Shown: positions 23,891 to 36,536, counted from the stretch's first letter. The stretch is DNA of 64,000 bases from Notospermus geniculatus (GCA_002633025.1 NMRB01000094.1:208846-272845), one strand, 5' to 3'. Made by a program: numbers and translations. Notes: generated from the sequence alone by a model not told the origin.

Positions 23891-24711
23891 TACCGACACT
23901 AGGGAAAACGTGATACACAGAAAAATTTCGCGGCCCGCAAAATTCACCATTTCAAAATTACAAATTTCTGTATTTAGTGACACACGAACTTCGATCTGTC
24001 GACAGGCCTAAATCTGTAGTTGACTGCGTGTAAATGGTATCCGAAGTGAGTGAAGTCATGCCAGTCGTGCAATAATGCATTTTTTATGCAATATAGTCCA
24101 TATTGTTAGCACTAAATATATCCAAGATGGCGGCAATCGATCGTGTATTTAGAAACTATGGCTGGCACGAACAATTCGCTTTAACACAAAAGCGCTGTCA
24201 CCAGACTAATCAAAATACGAAAGCCGTCCGCCGCCTCTATTATTTTTACCCGGTTAAATCACCGACCCGGATTAATCAGCGGGGAGAAAATACCGTCTGG
24301 TCCCCATTGAACCGCGCCCACAATGAAAAACAACTCTTTATTAGTACTGTTGTACACCTTTTCATTGATTTGAAATCGCATTACGAACCTGTCAAATCCT
24401 GGGCAGACGTTATTGATCGCTGCTGTCTGTTTTCAATGCGTCTGCAACTCTGTAAAAGCTAATCGGTGTGTAACACCTCCATAGGGAATTTCTTTTTTGT
24501 TTCTCCATTGGACATAAAATAACTTGGGGATAGAATGGAGAGAATGAATGTCAAATCGGAAAAAAATTGGCTGTATTATTTTTGGGCAAAGCGACAGATC
24601 CAAGCCGAAAAAGCATGATGTCAAGCACTGAGTAAATACGTAATTTGGTTCAATTTATGCAATCGAATGACTACGTGCCATTGTTCGATCAATGTTGGCA
24701 ATAGGGAGGTT

Positions 24712-25093
24712 TCGCAAATCTGACGAAACACGAAGTACGAAATACAAAATTGGACTTCATTTCCATGACGTAATCTATTTCAGGAGATAGTTGGTACCAC
24801 AAATATCGCCTGCTGCAACAGCGTCTTTTAGCGTATGACGTTAGACCGATAGAGTTACGGTGTATATTAAACTTCGAAATTTATCGTTGGTTTCCACTTC
24901 GTAGATACGAAGTGGAAATTTAAAGATTCAAGATGCACCATAACTCTCTCGGTCTTACATGACATGCTAAAAGACGCACTGGCAGCAGGGACAATTGTGG
25001 TACCAACCATCTCCAGAAATAAAGTAGGTCCTGGAAATGGAAGTTGAATTTCATATTTCGTACGTTTTTCGTCATATTTGCGAAACCTCCCTA
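24712..25093. mobile_element. 382-bp TAGGGAGG-ended element, absent from copy B
   Basis: TAGGGAGGTTTCGCAAAT is mirrored by ATTTGCGAAACCTCCCTA; the arms extend through CGAAGTACGAAATA. Copy B near 39988 reads across without it. TA at both ends fits a Tc1/mariner-type TA target. Non-coding. Confidence 0.8.
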
Positions 25094-25434
25094 TTATGTA
25101 GAAGGCCCAGGAACAAAACGAATTCATGATATACAACAGTACCATAATAATGGTTCATGTTTTATTGACTCAGACGTCTTTTTATGCAAGAACCTGTCAG
25201 GCCATATTGATGATCTGATAAATCCAGCTGCCTGATTTTATGATATACGTCGTTATCCATACATCGACGATATTGTCTGTCCCGGTCGAATCTATGCCCA
25301 TATTGTTTCTGCAGCGCATTAGGCGCCGGCCCCGGTGACGGCAAACGGCCTGCCCGCTTTAGTTCGTATGTCTGGCTTGTGGCAGGCAGCGAGCGCGTAC
25401 GCACTGGCGCAAAAAAACGTGACTTGCAGGCTGC

Positions 25435-25612
25435 AGGCGCGGATCCAAGGGGGGAGGGGCACACCCGGCCCGTGCCCCTCGATTTTGTGGAAAATCTTTA
25501 AAATTGACCGGAAAATTTCGAAATTTTGAAAAGATGTTAAAATTTAGCCGAGGTTTTCCACGATGTACGCTGGCTGTGCGCCCTCTTTCCCATGATTCTG
25601 GATCCGCCCCTG
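25435..25612. mobile_element. GCGGATCC...GGATCCGCCCC MITE, only in copy A
   Basis: GCGCGGATCCAAGGGGGGAG at the left is mirrored by CTGGATCCGCCCCTGG at the right. Copy B has a different insertion at the corresponding place (40350-40623). Confidence 0.75.
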
Positions 25613-25811
25613 GGCTGAGGCCGGCAACGGACCAACCCTGCTTGGCTATGGCTATATTCCCATGTTCATGGTCTCTATAGCCATATATCCTCATCCCTCG
25701 TTGAACAATGACACCGGACCTTGATTCCTGCTGGACTTGGATTCCCGCCACACCGATTCCGGACAAAACACGTCCACCACACACATTATTCATTAACATG
25801 ACTTCTCCCAC

Positions 25812-26064
25812 NTTATTCACAAACCTCAGGTACAACTATTGCAGTCTATCAATTCAGCTACTTGGCCTAGTATTCATGTTTCTCTTTTTCATCTATTTCA
25901 GAATCTGGCACTTGTTTTCTGTAAACGCGATTTGCTTCCTGCAACACATTATTTAGTGCAAACGGACTTTCGCAGCTTCAGCGCAACAACCTCTTCCGGT
26001 ACCACCCACATCTACACACCGTATAGGCTTAAATCTATACCTAGCACCTCTCTTTCACTTCACT
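25812..26064. other. Junction sequence between copies, begins with N
   Basis: The N at 25812 lies exactly where homology to copy B ends. The following 250 bases match neither the flank before copy A nor that after copy B. No gene recognised. Confidence 0.7.
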
Positions 26065-27264
26065 GGAATCTAAATCAGGATTTATATTGTTCAACGACTC
26101 GAGTTAGGATATTATGGGTAGAGATTATGACCAGTCGAACATACTATAGCAGACTATTGTTCCCTGACTTACATCCCTAGGACTTTCTTCTCTGCTACAG
26201 TTGAGTTCTGAGGGTTCCTGCTATATTTCGAGCCTAAAAGCTATTTTGAATTCTTTGCACCATCATCTATTGCTGTTTCAATAGCGTTGGAATTGCGCAC
26301 TGAAAAAAAAGAGAAATGAAGAAATTGAGGAATCCACTGATCGATTAGTTGCGCCTTTTGGCGGGCAACCATCTGATTTCAAAGTCGTAGGTTCATGTGA
26401 GCTACCCAAGCCGTCGATTCGCGTTTTTGTTCAAACACGAGTTGAGAAAGTCACGTGAAACTGGCCTACTTCAATGTGAAATAATCTGATTGATGATTGA
26501 CTATGATCATAAGACTTCTTTTTGTTATCTAACTGTAGTTGCTAACAAAGTTTTTTTGCCTCGTGTTTGATCAAAAACACGAACCGACGGCCAGGGTAGC
26601 TCTCCATGAACGTGTGGCTATTTCAATGGCTTTCGACCGCGTGATGTCATCCTGTCTTCTTTCACTGGCAAGGGCGCAGCTAGGTTATTTTTAGCTTCTT
26701 TGATCTGTCAATTAGAGCTTCAGATTCCCTAAAATGTCGGGACTGAGCTAAAATGAAAAGTTTGGTGTCATCATCTGTTCATCCGCCTCTTTGAACCTTT
26801 TCGTTACTTGTATCCGACGAAATACAAATTTGAAACTCAGTTATCAAAGATAACTAGTGTGCAGCCTGTTGTTGTCAAAGATAAAATAGAGACGTTTAGA
26901 AATATAACGCGGCCACGTCTCCATTGTCCGGGTACATGTAGTTTTAGTTGCCACGGCCAGATAGACCTACGATTTTCTATCGTCTGATTGTACCCGACCA
27001 ATACGTGTAGTCGTTGACCTAAACGGGCGGTTGCGAAAACTCCCTATTGTCTGAGTAGGCCCGAACAATAGATTAAGCGTAGCCGTTGGCCTAACTGGGC
27101 GGTTGCGAAAACTCACTACCGTATTGTCTGAGTAGGCCCGAACAATAGATAGATGTGGTCGTTTAGCTACACGAGCGGTTGCGAAAACTCACTATTTTCT
27201 GAGTAGGGCAGAACAATAGATGAGTGTAGCCGTTCGGGCCTAAGCGGGCGGTTGTGAAAACTCA

Positions 27265-27407
27265 NNNNNNNNNNNNNNNNNNNNNNNNNNNNNNNNNNNN
27301 NNNNNNNNNNNNNNNNNNNNNNNNNNNNNNNNNNNNNNNNNNNNNNNNNNNNNNNNNNNNNNNNNNNNNNNNNNNNNNNNNNNNNNNNNNNNNNNNNNNN
27401 NNNNNNN
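27265..27407. other. Assembly gap (143 N)
   Basis: Falls inside the 71-76-bp tandem array. Copy A has roughly 209 bases at the equivalent place (13081-13289). Confidence 1.
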
Positions 27408-27866
27408 AATGACTTTCTCAAGGTATAATGACAAAGTAAATGACTTGTCCTACTCGGGGCACTAGAATATACTCGGTCACTCACTGCATCTATGGTATCT
27501 ACAGCCTTTGATTCTATCTAAAGTAATCAACAGTCATCCATGCGACGAGGCCAAATAGGTTATTGATCCCCGCGGGCTAGGTAGCCGATATCTACACAAT
27601 GAAAGGGAATGGATGTATGAAATTCAGGGAGCCTGTCGGGATAAACGCCGAGGTATCGATCGTGCTTTTCCGGAATGTACAATTGGAGAGAGTCCCCCGG
27701 AGCAATGACTGACGGTGACTTTTGGCATGCTGGACATGTCGGCGCCAGTAGCCTGAATAAGGTCGCTACGCTGGTTCCGTTCCCAGGGCGTACCGATTTT
27801 TCGTGTGAAGGACAGTCAGGGAAAACACCCAAATCGCAGTAGTAAGGTCACAGGTCTGGCATTGCC

Positions 27867-28016
27867 GGTGTAACGTCGATCAGTGTTCCTTGTATTTCTG
27901 TGTTCCTATTAATTCCCTCCTGACGGATTAAGCTGCAACTAACCCAACAATCATTCTAGGCCGCGTCTATTGTTGGGGGAACACTGAGCTGCAGAAACAC
28001 TCGCCGACTTTACACC
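27867..28016. mobile_element. 150-bp GGTGTAA-ended MITE, only in copy B
   Basis: GGTGTAACGTCG at the left end and CGACTTTACACC at the right are inverted. Related copies are at 59602-59741, about 62830-62974, and a right half at about 52111-52188. Absent from copy A at 13750. Confidence 0.72.
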
Positions 28017-28121
28017 TGGTCCAGCTTCTCCTGTTGTTGATGGTCGGCATTGACCAAACAGCACAGCAGGCTGTTGATATTCAAATCGAAGTCCTGACAC
28101 TAACGGTGTAGGTCTACGTAA

Positions 28122-28368
28122 TACCCCCATCACACTGAGCTAGTTCTCAGTACGTTTTTGAAAATGTTGCCGAACGGGCTCAAACTGTGTGCGAACGGAG
28201 TGGACGTAGTGGCAACTTTTTACAGTCTTTTTACGAACTTCATGGACGGGAAGGGTGCTCCAGAACATCGAAGCATTATTTGGCCAAGGGTACACGTTCT
28301 AGCCCGTTTTACGATTTTTTTAGGACGGGGCAGGACGTTTTGAGAACGACTTCAGTGTGATGGGGGTA
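28122..28368. mobile_element. TA-flanked MITE CCCCCATCACACTGA
   Basis: CCCCCATCACACTGA is mirrored by TCAGTGTGATGGGGG, with TA on both sides (28122-28123, 28367-28368). Fits a Tc1/mariner-type non-autonomous element. A second, more decayed unit follows directly at 28381-28630. Confidence 0.8.
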
Positions 28369-28380
28369 TAAGTGTAATAT

Positions 28381-28630
28381 CCCCATCACACTGAGCTAGT
28401 TCTCAGTAGGATCTTGAAAATTTTGCCGAACGGGCTCAAACTGTCTGCGAACGGAGTGGACGTACTGGCAACGTTTTACAGACTTCTTACGAACTTCATG
28501 GACGGGAAGGGTGCTCCAGAACATTGAAGAATTATTTGGCAAAGGGTTACACGTTCTAGCCGGTTTTACGATTTTTTTAGGACGGGCAGGACGTTTTGAG
28601 AACTACAATGTACTTAAGTGTGACAGGCCC
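28381..28630. repeat. Second CCCCATCACACTGA unit, degraded right end
   Basis: Same interior as 28122-28368 (CCGAACGGGCTCAAACTGT...GACGTTTTGAGAAC) but the right end has mutated to AGTGTGACAGGCCC. Confidence 0.75.
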
Positions 28631-28761
28631 TTTAGCTCTGTACTGACAATACTGTATTGAGTAGACGGGTTTATTGTCCAGCAGGAGGATGCCGTATAGT
28701 AGGCTACAGGCCCGGAGATTGCTACACTGTCAAAAGGGAGTCGCTCGCTCTACCACACAAA

Positions 28762-28838
28762 GAGTACGTCCTGCTTGGGATCGAACCCGGAACCTCAGCG
28801 GTGACAGACGCGGATGTTACCACTGCACCACTCTGAAA
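28762..28838 (-). repeat. tRNA-like SINE head (minus strand), copy B
   Basis: Allele or paralogue of 14680-14752 with intact A and B boxes. Here the neighbouring 462-bp element is absent, showing the ancestral junction. Confidence 0.55.
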
Positions 28839-31304
28839 TTGGTCTTAAGAAAAATGCCCTGGCCTTGACTTTGGTCCTCAACTTTCTATTACATTGTATA
28901 AAGATGATTAAAATGTTAATATTTTCCGTTTGATTGTACGAATGATTGACAGATTAATGAAAAAGGCATTCCATATTACTACCACTACAGTTACTGTATG
29001 TCATTAAGTTTCTGATCGCAGCATTTTATTGAAAAGTACGTTGAGGTTATCACCCTATCGTGCAAGTTACCAAGCGTTTCTTACACAGAATTGATTGAAA
29101 TACTTGAGGCTAAACACTTGCAGTAATATTGTTCTGAGGAATTTGTACTTAGTTGGCCGTCGGTCCATCGATATCATATAACAGTGACAATTTAAAATGA
29201 AAACCTGGAAACGAGGTTAGCGATGCATATCACAGCGACACCTGGTCGATATCGCTGCAACCACGTTACCATAGCGACGCATCAGCAATTCGCAGCCTAG
29301 TGGTTGGATGTCGCTTACAAGTAGCCTTGTGAAGTAGTTATGGCAACCGTTGGTGTAGGTGTTGGTGATGCCAGATGGCTCTGTGTGTAAAGTTTTACGA
29401 AATGACTACTTCCATGAAGTTCGTCGTGGGTTTTATCTGTTAAAGCAAAAATTCATTTTAAATTTTTGGTTCTAGTAAAGATGTGCGCGATTAGTCAAAT
29501 CCATTTTAAACTGATTTTGTAAATTACCTTCCTTCACTGCCAAAGTCAATTTTGTCGAAAACGATCATAATACGATCATGTATGTAACAAAAGCTTGAAC
29601 GCACCTGAAATCATCACATAGGTTTTCATTGGAAAGCTCTCGTTGAGTACTTTCCAATGAATACCGATGTCACAGGGTTCTGTTTTTTTGGTACATGTAG
29701 GGTTCTGTGAGATTTTAGGATTTTGATACATTAGGTTCAGTAATTTCAATAAAATTGTCATTGGTACATTTAGTTATTTGGTAGACACATTTTCATACAC
29801 CGCGTGTGCGATTTCATAAAGTCGTTAGTAGCCTTATGTAAATGACGATAGGATTCAAAGTTAGTACACTGGTATAATTGTAACCATGGCGACATAATTC
29901 ATAATTGCTGTCTCAGCAAATATTTTCTTTTGCTACAGGTGATGTGGCCTAATTGCATCATTCACTGTTACACCAGTGCGGTTTGTCCGTCAATATAGCC
30001 AATGCATTGTACGTAATACACCAAACTTGCATGTACATGTAAGGTCACACAACACTAGAATTGCCGGGGTCCAGCTTCTCCTGTTTAGTAGGGAGGCTAA
30101 GCAGAACCATCGTTCATTTTGTGATAAAAGCACCAAATTTGGCACACATGTAGGCCTAGATTTCGCCATATCTGGTAGGCGCCATCTTGGATTCCAATAT
30201 GGCCACCAGTTGATGATGGTCGGCATGACCACACAGCAGGCTGTTGATATCTTCAAGACAAATCGAAGTCCTGAAATTGAAGTTTTGATTTAATAATGTG
30301 AGAGGAGAAACCAGTCGCAAAGCCAGGTCTCTTTGACCTTTAACTGCTATCTTTTGTGTATATCAATGCCACAACGTTTTTCTGTCCTCACCGTATCAGA
30401 AAATAAACCATTAAGAAGAGTTTCAGCACCACTCAAATCACCATTGACCAAGATTTATCGCTAAGTTACATTGCAGGTAGCAGAGTAACAAGTTGCCTCT
30501 GGCTTACAAAGCTTTTTTACCCAATCCGTTTCCATAGAGATATCGAGCTAATAAACTTAAAGACCATTGACGGCAAATCGAAGAAGTCATTTAGTTTAGC
30601 ACGCCACGGGATGCAATAAGCAATCAACATTCAAATAAGGGAATTTCACTAATTCACGTCATGCCGATACCCAATCAAATGAATACACGGAGTGGAAGTG
30701 GTCGATGCGATCGTTAAGTCGACAGAAATCGCCTTACTTAAAAAAAAAGATCTTAATAGATCAGTTTATTCAGATGCTGCAAGGCAGGCTGAGGGACAAT
30801 GGTAGGAATTAGTTATTTTTTACACAGCCAGTGGATACAAAAAATTATTATACAATAGTCTGAGTGATCGTTCCAGCGGTAATGCTACTCGCTTGTCTCC
30901 AATAGACAAAATCGAACGCAAGGAGTCATACTTGATACCCTTGCAATCACCATCACCAAACGAAGCCGTGTAAGGCCCAGCCTTATCCGAGCTAATTCAG
31001 CTTTTGTAGGCCTACTGTTGAAAAAGGTGAGTTGCAGGATACCGTCTCCAGCAGACTTCTCCATATCCTGAGAACATGGTTCTTAGCGCTCGACCGCTTC
31101 GTCACCGCACACAAGTGAAGAGCGCTAGAACCCCTGATGTTCTCAGGATGCTTCTCCACGTGCACTACGTTTTTCAGTCCTTGGAAACACTGTTGAAAGT
31201 CCGTTTATTTGTGACTAGGCTGACGACTTGTGTGCATAATTTTTTGGTAATGCAGTGGAGGACGTGTTTTTGGATTGGGGTTTTCTGCCCAAGTGCAACA
31301 ATCT

Positions 31305-31555
31305 TGGTCCATTCATAAACATACTTAAGTCAAAGTGTGATACTTATCTAATGTGTTGAACAAAGGATAAGTGTCACACTTAGACTTAAGTAGTTTTATG
31401 AATATGGGCCCAGAAACATACTTTTATGTATGTTTTTATGGGCCCTGGACCGGTATTCATAAAATTACTGAAGTCTAAGTGTGACATTTATCCTTTGTTC
31501 AACACAAAAGAAAAGTATCACACTTTGACTTAAGTATGTTTATGAATATGGACCC
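31305..31555. mobile_element. Two GGCCC-ended MITEs side by side, only in copy B
   Basis: Two palindromes of about 108 bp (31305-31411 and 31447-31555) of the CTTAAGTCTAAG subfamily, joined by a short linker containing CATACTTTTATGTATG. Copy A near 17500 lacks both. Confidence 0.8.
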
Positions 31556-32109
31556 AGGACTCTACATCTATGTGAATGGACTTAGTCCATGGACTTAGTG
31601 CACGGTTCTAGATATTCATTGGAGGGTCGAACCACCTACAACGTTATGTACATCATTGGATTGTCCAAAATCAGCGTGCATTCGACATGCAAATTGGGTC
31701 AAAGGTCATGTATTTGTTATCTTTGTGGAAATTTCCCATCGTATCCAAGGGAACTCACACGAACATTGTATGGACTCGAATCCATCAATCATTGCAAATC
31801 AGCCCGCAACGATCTGCTAATTAAGAAGCAATTAATTAGCTCAGCATTATTGACCGAATTCCGATATCAGTTTAATTGTGCATGCAAGTGCATGTGACTG
31901 GGTGATTTTAGAATATTTTTGGGTGTTTTCTCGCTGTGGCAATGGTATGTATGCAGTTCGTTCCTAAAAGCCACCTTCACATCTACAGATTCTGCTGCAC
32001 GAACGTTTCTAAGTCCTACGCTGAGAACATAAGCTTCTTCTGTTGAAACTAAATAAAAACTGGTTCCCGTCGTCACCAGTAGGAACAACTATTGAGATCG
32101 GTGGCGCAT

Positions 32110-32263
32110 GTCGTCCATAATCACGTGATCAGCCGCAAAGCACCCGATAAAACACGTCTGATTGGTCAATCTCGTTTAACAGAAGAGCAATCAATGATTT
32201 TTCAACCAATCAAAGCGTTTTTCATCGGCTGCGTTTCTGACGATCACGTGATTATGGACGACC
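32110..32263. repeat. Palindromic MITE GTCGTCCATAATCACGT, copy B
   Basis: Allelic to 18042-18193; arms still pair. Confidence 0.78.
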
Positions 32264-32580
32264 AATCCTAGTATTTAATCCTACAATGAGAAGTATCTAC
32301 TGCAGCGTCACCTGTCGTCGGGGATAGCTAGTTACAGGGACTGATCAAAGGTCCGCAATAAAACATGGACGCACTTGGCGAGCTTTTTAGACTGGGGTCC
32401 CGATAGGACGCAATGTTTTTCTAACAGGTGGAAGGACAGAATGAGGAGGCCAGACCTTTCCAACAAAGATGGCGGTCAAACAGTTCTAACCATATGACGT
32501 CAGAAGCTTAATACCATTCAATGGCCGCTGGCACGCTGAGCTGCTCAAGCAGGTCATGGGCACAAAAGTTGCGGTAAAAT

Positions 32581-32811
32581 ACTCTAAACTCACACTTAAT
32601 GTACCTGTCCCATTCTGAACTCGGAAAAAATGACCAAATCCTAAGTTGAAGATATCGCACGCTGTCATTCTTTGCCAGGCTCGGGAGTGGGACAAGTAAG
32701 TGGACAGGACATTACTGTTCATGACCATACCCCCACCCCATTATCTTCAACTTAGGATTTAGTCATTTTTTCCGAGTTCAGGAATGAGACAGGTAAGTGG
32801 GAGTTTAGAGT
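32581..32811. mobile_element. 231-bp TIR element without target duplication, only in copy B
   Basis: ACTCTAAACTC at the left end is mirrored by GAGTTTAGAGT at the right, with arms of about 75 bp. Copy B reads GGTAAAAT + element + AATTGCC; copy A reads GGTAAAATAATTGCC. The insertion is exact, with no duplicated target bases, unusual for cut-and-paste elements apart from groups such as the 'Spy' Harbinger-like elements. Confidence 0.8.
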
Positions 32812-33335
32812 AATTGCCTGAGGATCACGTTTGATAGTGTTATATCATGCTTGGACAATAAATGGCCACGACGTCATGTGGGAGAACTAGTACGCCACCA
32901 TCTTTTTTGGAAAGGTCTGTAACTTTTGGTAGTTGACATTTTGCCACAACATCGCCGATAGCAGGTCTCATAACATTGGAAATCATTGTGCCCTGTGTCG
33001 TGTCAGTCTGACCGCACCCATTGTGGGCCCCAAGCGACATATTTAGCCCAGTGGGTAATATGAAACCGATTCGATTGTGGTTTATTATCCACGTATCGAT
33101 CCATAACCCGTCACTTTCAAGATGATATGCAAATACTACTATCACACTTCGTAGGTTGCATGATGTGGGTGCTGGTTATTCCATTGTTAACCCATCTCGC
33201 GGGCCTATAGCATGTATAGGCCTACCGTTTGAGTTGTAAACAATGCAGGATGACCTTTGCCCTTAATCTGCATATGAAGAGAGCAGATATGAGGACAGCC
33301 GTTTCCCCCGACACTCAAACCTTCTCTCTTGGTGC

Positions 33336-33553
33336 TTTCACGCTGGTGATTCAAACACAAAATTAATTTATTCGTACGCGAAGTCGTTGATGCATAACTA
33401 ATGGTGCTTGTCGTATCGCAGTTCATCTGGTAAATGGAAGGGGTGACGGGTGATTACAAAATAAGCTGTCACCCCTTCTATTTGCAGAAACAACTGCAAA
33501 AATAGTCAACACGAAAAAAAGATTTTTAGGTTTGAATCACCAGCGTGGTTTTA
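33336..33553. repeat. Palindromic MITE CACGCTGGTGATTCAAAC, copy B
   Basis: Allelic to 19713-19964, with an internal deletion removing TTAGTTATGCATGAG and neighbours from the right arm. Confidence 0.7.
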
Positions 33554-33863
33554 CATGGTCAAGAAATTGATCGAATGAATTGTATCAATATTTCTGCTCT
33601 ATTCAGACAAGAAAAGTGCATGTGCAATATTGCATAATTTTTTAAAATCTTCAATAATATAAATTGTATCAGTGCATTGAAGAAAATAAATCTATTTTAC
33701 ATGCACATGTGCAATATTTCATGCAATATGTAGTTGCAAAAATCTGCACGCAGGAAATTGCTGGATAAACTTGCTCGTGTAAAACCATGTTTGTCGGAGA
33801 GATAGGAAGCAAGCAGCTCAGTCCCCAATGATGTCAATAAAATCAATATAATGCAGTACTAAG

Positions 33864-33930
33864 AGCTTGTCTGTCTGCCTGTCTGTCTGTCTGATTTTCT
33901 ATCTCATGGTCTATCTGTCTGTCTGTCAAT
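33864..33930. repeat. CTGT microsatellite
   Basis: Runs of CTGT interrupted by CTGCCTGT and CTAT, located where copy B diverges from copy A. Confidence 0.85.
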
Positions 33931-34026
33931 GCTTAAAACTACGAGGGAACTTCAGATCTGGCATTTAAAACATCGAACCTGATATAACATTAGAAGGTAC
34001 ATGTAATAAAAGCAAATTGCGTGGTA

Positions 34027-34916
34027 GGGGAGACCGGGGCTGGTTGTAACACTTTTTCTTTTGAGGTCGATTACTTCCTAATTACAGGAGGTATTTATAA
34101 CCTGCTTGGTCTTTTGAATATTTGATATCAATGGTCACTTGTGCACTAAACAAAGTTTAGCCATCTCTATCCATGTCTCTGAAAAATGGGTCCAAAGTCG
34201 AGTGGTACCACCTGCCCCGTCAAAAAATTTCGGGGTTGGTTGTAACACATCTCATAAAGTGAGCATGGCAAATTTCCCTTTACTTCTTTATGTGTTTTTC
34301 AAAACGACACGGGTATTTGCCTCCTAAATAAACTTCTATAACACAGCAAATCCGTTCTTCTTACAAAAAATAATCGATTGAACAGTCTATAGGATGAGGG
34401 GTGAGGATTGATGAAAACCTTAATTTTGCCTATCTCCAAGTGGTGAGGTAAGCAATTTGGTTTTTTGCCATTTTATCAAAACCTGAAAAAGTGAGATAGG
34501 CAAATATCTTAGCAGGGTGACGATGTTACCATGTTTGTTACAACCAACCCCACCTATAGTTCAGGTCAAATGTGGGCTGCAATACCAAAGCATGTGGAAG
34601 TGGGCCTTATCACTCTGGACCAGTTGTACAGGCTTTACATCATTATTCAAATAGTATCCAAACAAACTTCTAAAACTGCACAGGCAGTGAAGCAGAAGAG
34701 ATTTTCTGATCAGGTCATTTTTTACTTTCATGTACTAAAAACGGTTTTTGTCGATTTTTTGGAAAGTCAATTCGGACATTCAGATGCCCTTTGGTACAAA
34801 GGTGGCAGGTATCAATGTCAATATATATGAGGAAACTCAGCCCTTCCCAGTGGATATTCAAGGAAATATTAGCTCTGGTACAACCTACCCCTGTTACAAC
34901 CAGCCCCGGTCTCCCC
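34027..34916. mobile_element. 890-bp TA-flanked element, TIR GGGGAGACCGGGGCTGG, only in copy B
   Basis: GGGGAGACCGGGGCTGGTTG is mirrored exactly by CAACCAGCCCCGGTCTCCCC. TA lies on both sides, and copy A has the empty site GCGTGGTACTCATT (about 20795). A TA duplication and perfect 25-bp TIR point to a Tc1/mariner-type non-autonomous element. Internal copies of the GGTTGTAACA word occur. The one ORF of about 99 codons has no transposase motif. Confidence 0.88.
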
Positions 34917-35817
34917 TACTCATTAGAGAACGATTTTCAAATAATGGTTTGTCTGTCGGCCAAAAATTAGTCACTGCGTGTTGCGTCCACGTTCTATTGA
35001 TTGACTATACATGTCCTCAGAACCGCACCCATATCATAACCATTGGCTATCAGGTAATACGAAACTCGAGCGTATGTCATCGTTGATTAGGACGAGACTG
35101 GTATAGTGTTCTAAAGCTCCCATTGTACAGGTACCGTACTTGGTTTTCGTGCACACGCTTGCAGGGAGTGCAGTGCGGACAAATCTCCACAATGGTGTCC
35201 AATGTAAACTATTTATTGCATAAAGCAGGGTGCCTGCAACTGGTGTTCATAAAAGTAGGCATTCAAATGCTTTTACTTCAGATTTACACAACAATGACCG
35301 ACAATGTAAATGTACTGCCAAACTTAAAGTAAAGGCATTTGCTATTTTTATGAATATCAGCCCGTATGTGCGTAGTACGTGTGCGTAGTCCGTTAACGGA
35401 GGGGCGCATTCATTTTTCGAACTGTCAATACCGAATCCATCGACCTAGAAGCATATAAAGCAGTGGCTGCTCCCTTCCATAAACGGACTACGCACAGGCA
35501 AAATGCATACATTGTAACCTGCTTTATCCTGCCATTATACGGACACGCCGGTCAGCAAAGGCTTCACAGAAGGTTCACGAACGTGAAGCCATTGTTGACC
35601 GGTGTGTCCGTATACCGCATAATACATGCAGCTCTATGTAATCGCAGCCTGCATTACGCAAAGATAAAATTTGTGTTTTTTGAAAAGCTTTCGACGGATG
35701 CCTTGTATTTGATATCATCATTCTCTGCAACCGGTGACCGTTCAACTTTTTCTGGACAGTTACATGTAACTGCGTGTGACAGCATTTGAGTGCCAACTCC
35801 TTGCACGTCACACAGCG

Positions 35818-35970
35818 CCACCGCACCTCGTTTGCATAATTCGTAGGCGCGGCTCGCTGCACATCATCAGCCGCCACTTGGATTACGTTCGCATCGAGGC
35901 TCGGAAGGAGGAAAGCGCGCCGTTGATTCTTGATTGGTAGTTGACGGATACGAAGATTTGTTTTCTCAAC
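35818..35970 (+). promoter_or_regulatory. Candidate promoter and 5' UTR, copy B
   Basis: Near-identical to 21838-22000, with the same inverted CCAAT box. It is conserved better than the sequence further upstream, where the copies differ by an insertion. Promoter status is inferred. Confidence 0.38.
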
Positions 35971-36022
35971 ATGGAAGCAAGTTGTTTGGCACTTTTGTGT
36001 GCAGTTTTGTCTGTCTGTAGTG
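35971..36022 (+). CDS. Exon 1 (signal peptide), copy B
   Basis: Codons 1-17 and the first base of codon 18; donor G|GTGAGT. The split codon G|TC (Val) is completed exactly by exon 2, the phase-1 match that links this exon across 13 kb to 49022. Confidence 0.75.
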
Positions 36023-36536
36023 GTGAGTGAACTTTTCATCCGATTTGTACTTGTGTTCCTTTCCCCATAATTGAATTCTGTTATGTCTCCATCCATGTAT
36101 TGTGCATCTGCCGCTGTGACTTGTATAAATCAATAGTTAGAAGTGTGCAATGCGTGTATCCATTGTGGTTGCCAGCATTTTACTTTTCAGGTTAATTTTT
36201 TATCAGTGACACACAGAATAGCGAAACCGTGTACAAAATTACACACATTTTAATAATATTTCTGACGTATCAGAATGTTTTCATTGAAATAGTAATTTGT
36301 AACACGGCAACATTGATGCTATCTCAAACTTTATCCAGGGGACATGAAAATGTTCAGTGCAGCGATTCCTTTGTTGTGTGAACCAGACTCAAGCTGTTGT
36401 GGTGTTTTTTAATGGCACCATGTTATTTTCATATAACAACATGAAATCACGCCTTGCTGTGTAATGAATAATTATGGTTTCCGATCTCAAGATCGGAAAC
36501 CATATAGTGTTTGGTCGTGGTGTCTGTCTGTGTGTG

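Larger units (their letters stand above)
11881..25811. repeat. Segmental duplication or haplotype copy A
   Basis: Collinear with 26065-40933 in the same orientation for about 14 kb, with long identical runs and many clean indels. Homology starts near GGAATC at 11881 and stops at CTTCTCCCAC, immediately before the single N at 25812. It carries one copy of the exon 1 and promoter block but no exons 2-6. Either a real tandem duplication or a redundant allelic contig. Confidence 0.9.

Noticed and set aside
24103-24462. 119-codon ORF repeated in both copies (also 39317-39697)
   Set aside because: Conserved only because the segment is duplicated; reading frames differ at the ends (stop at TAG in copy B) and no motif is visible.
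34531-35086. ORFs inside and beside the 890-bp TA-target element
   Set aside because: No DDE/D motif or helix-turn-helix region; the reading frame crosses the transposon edge.
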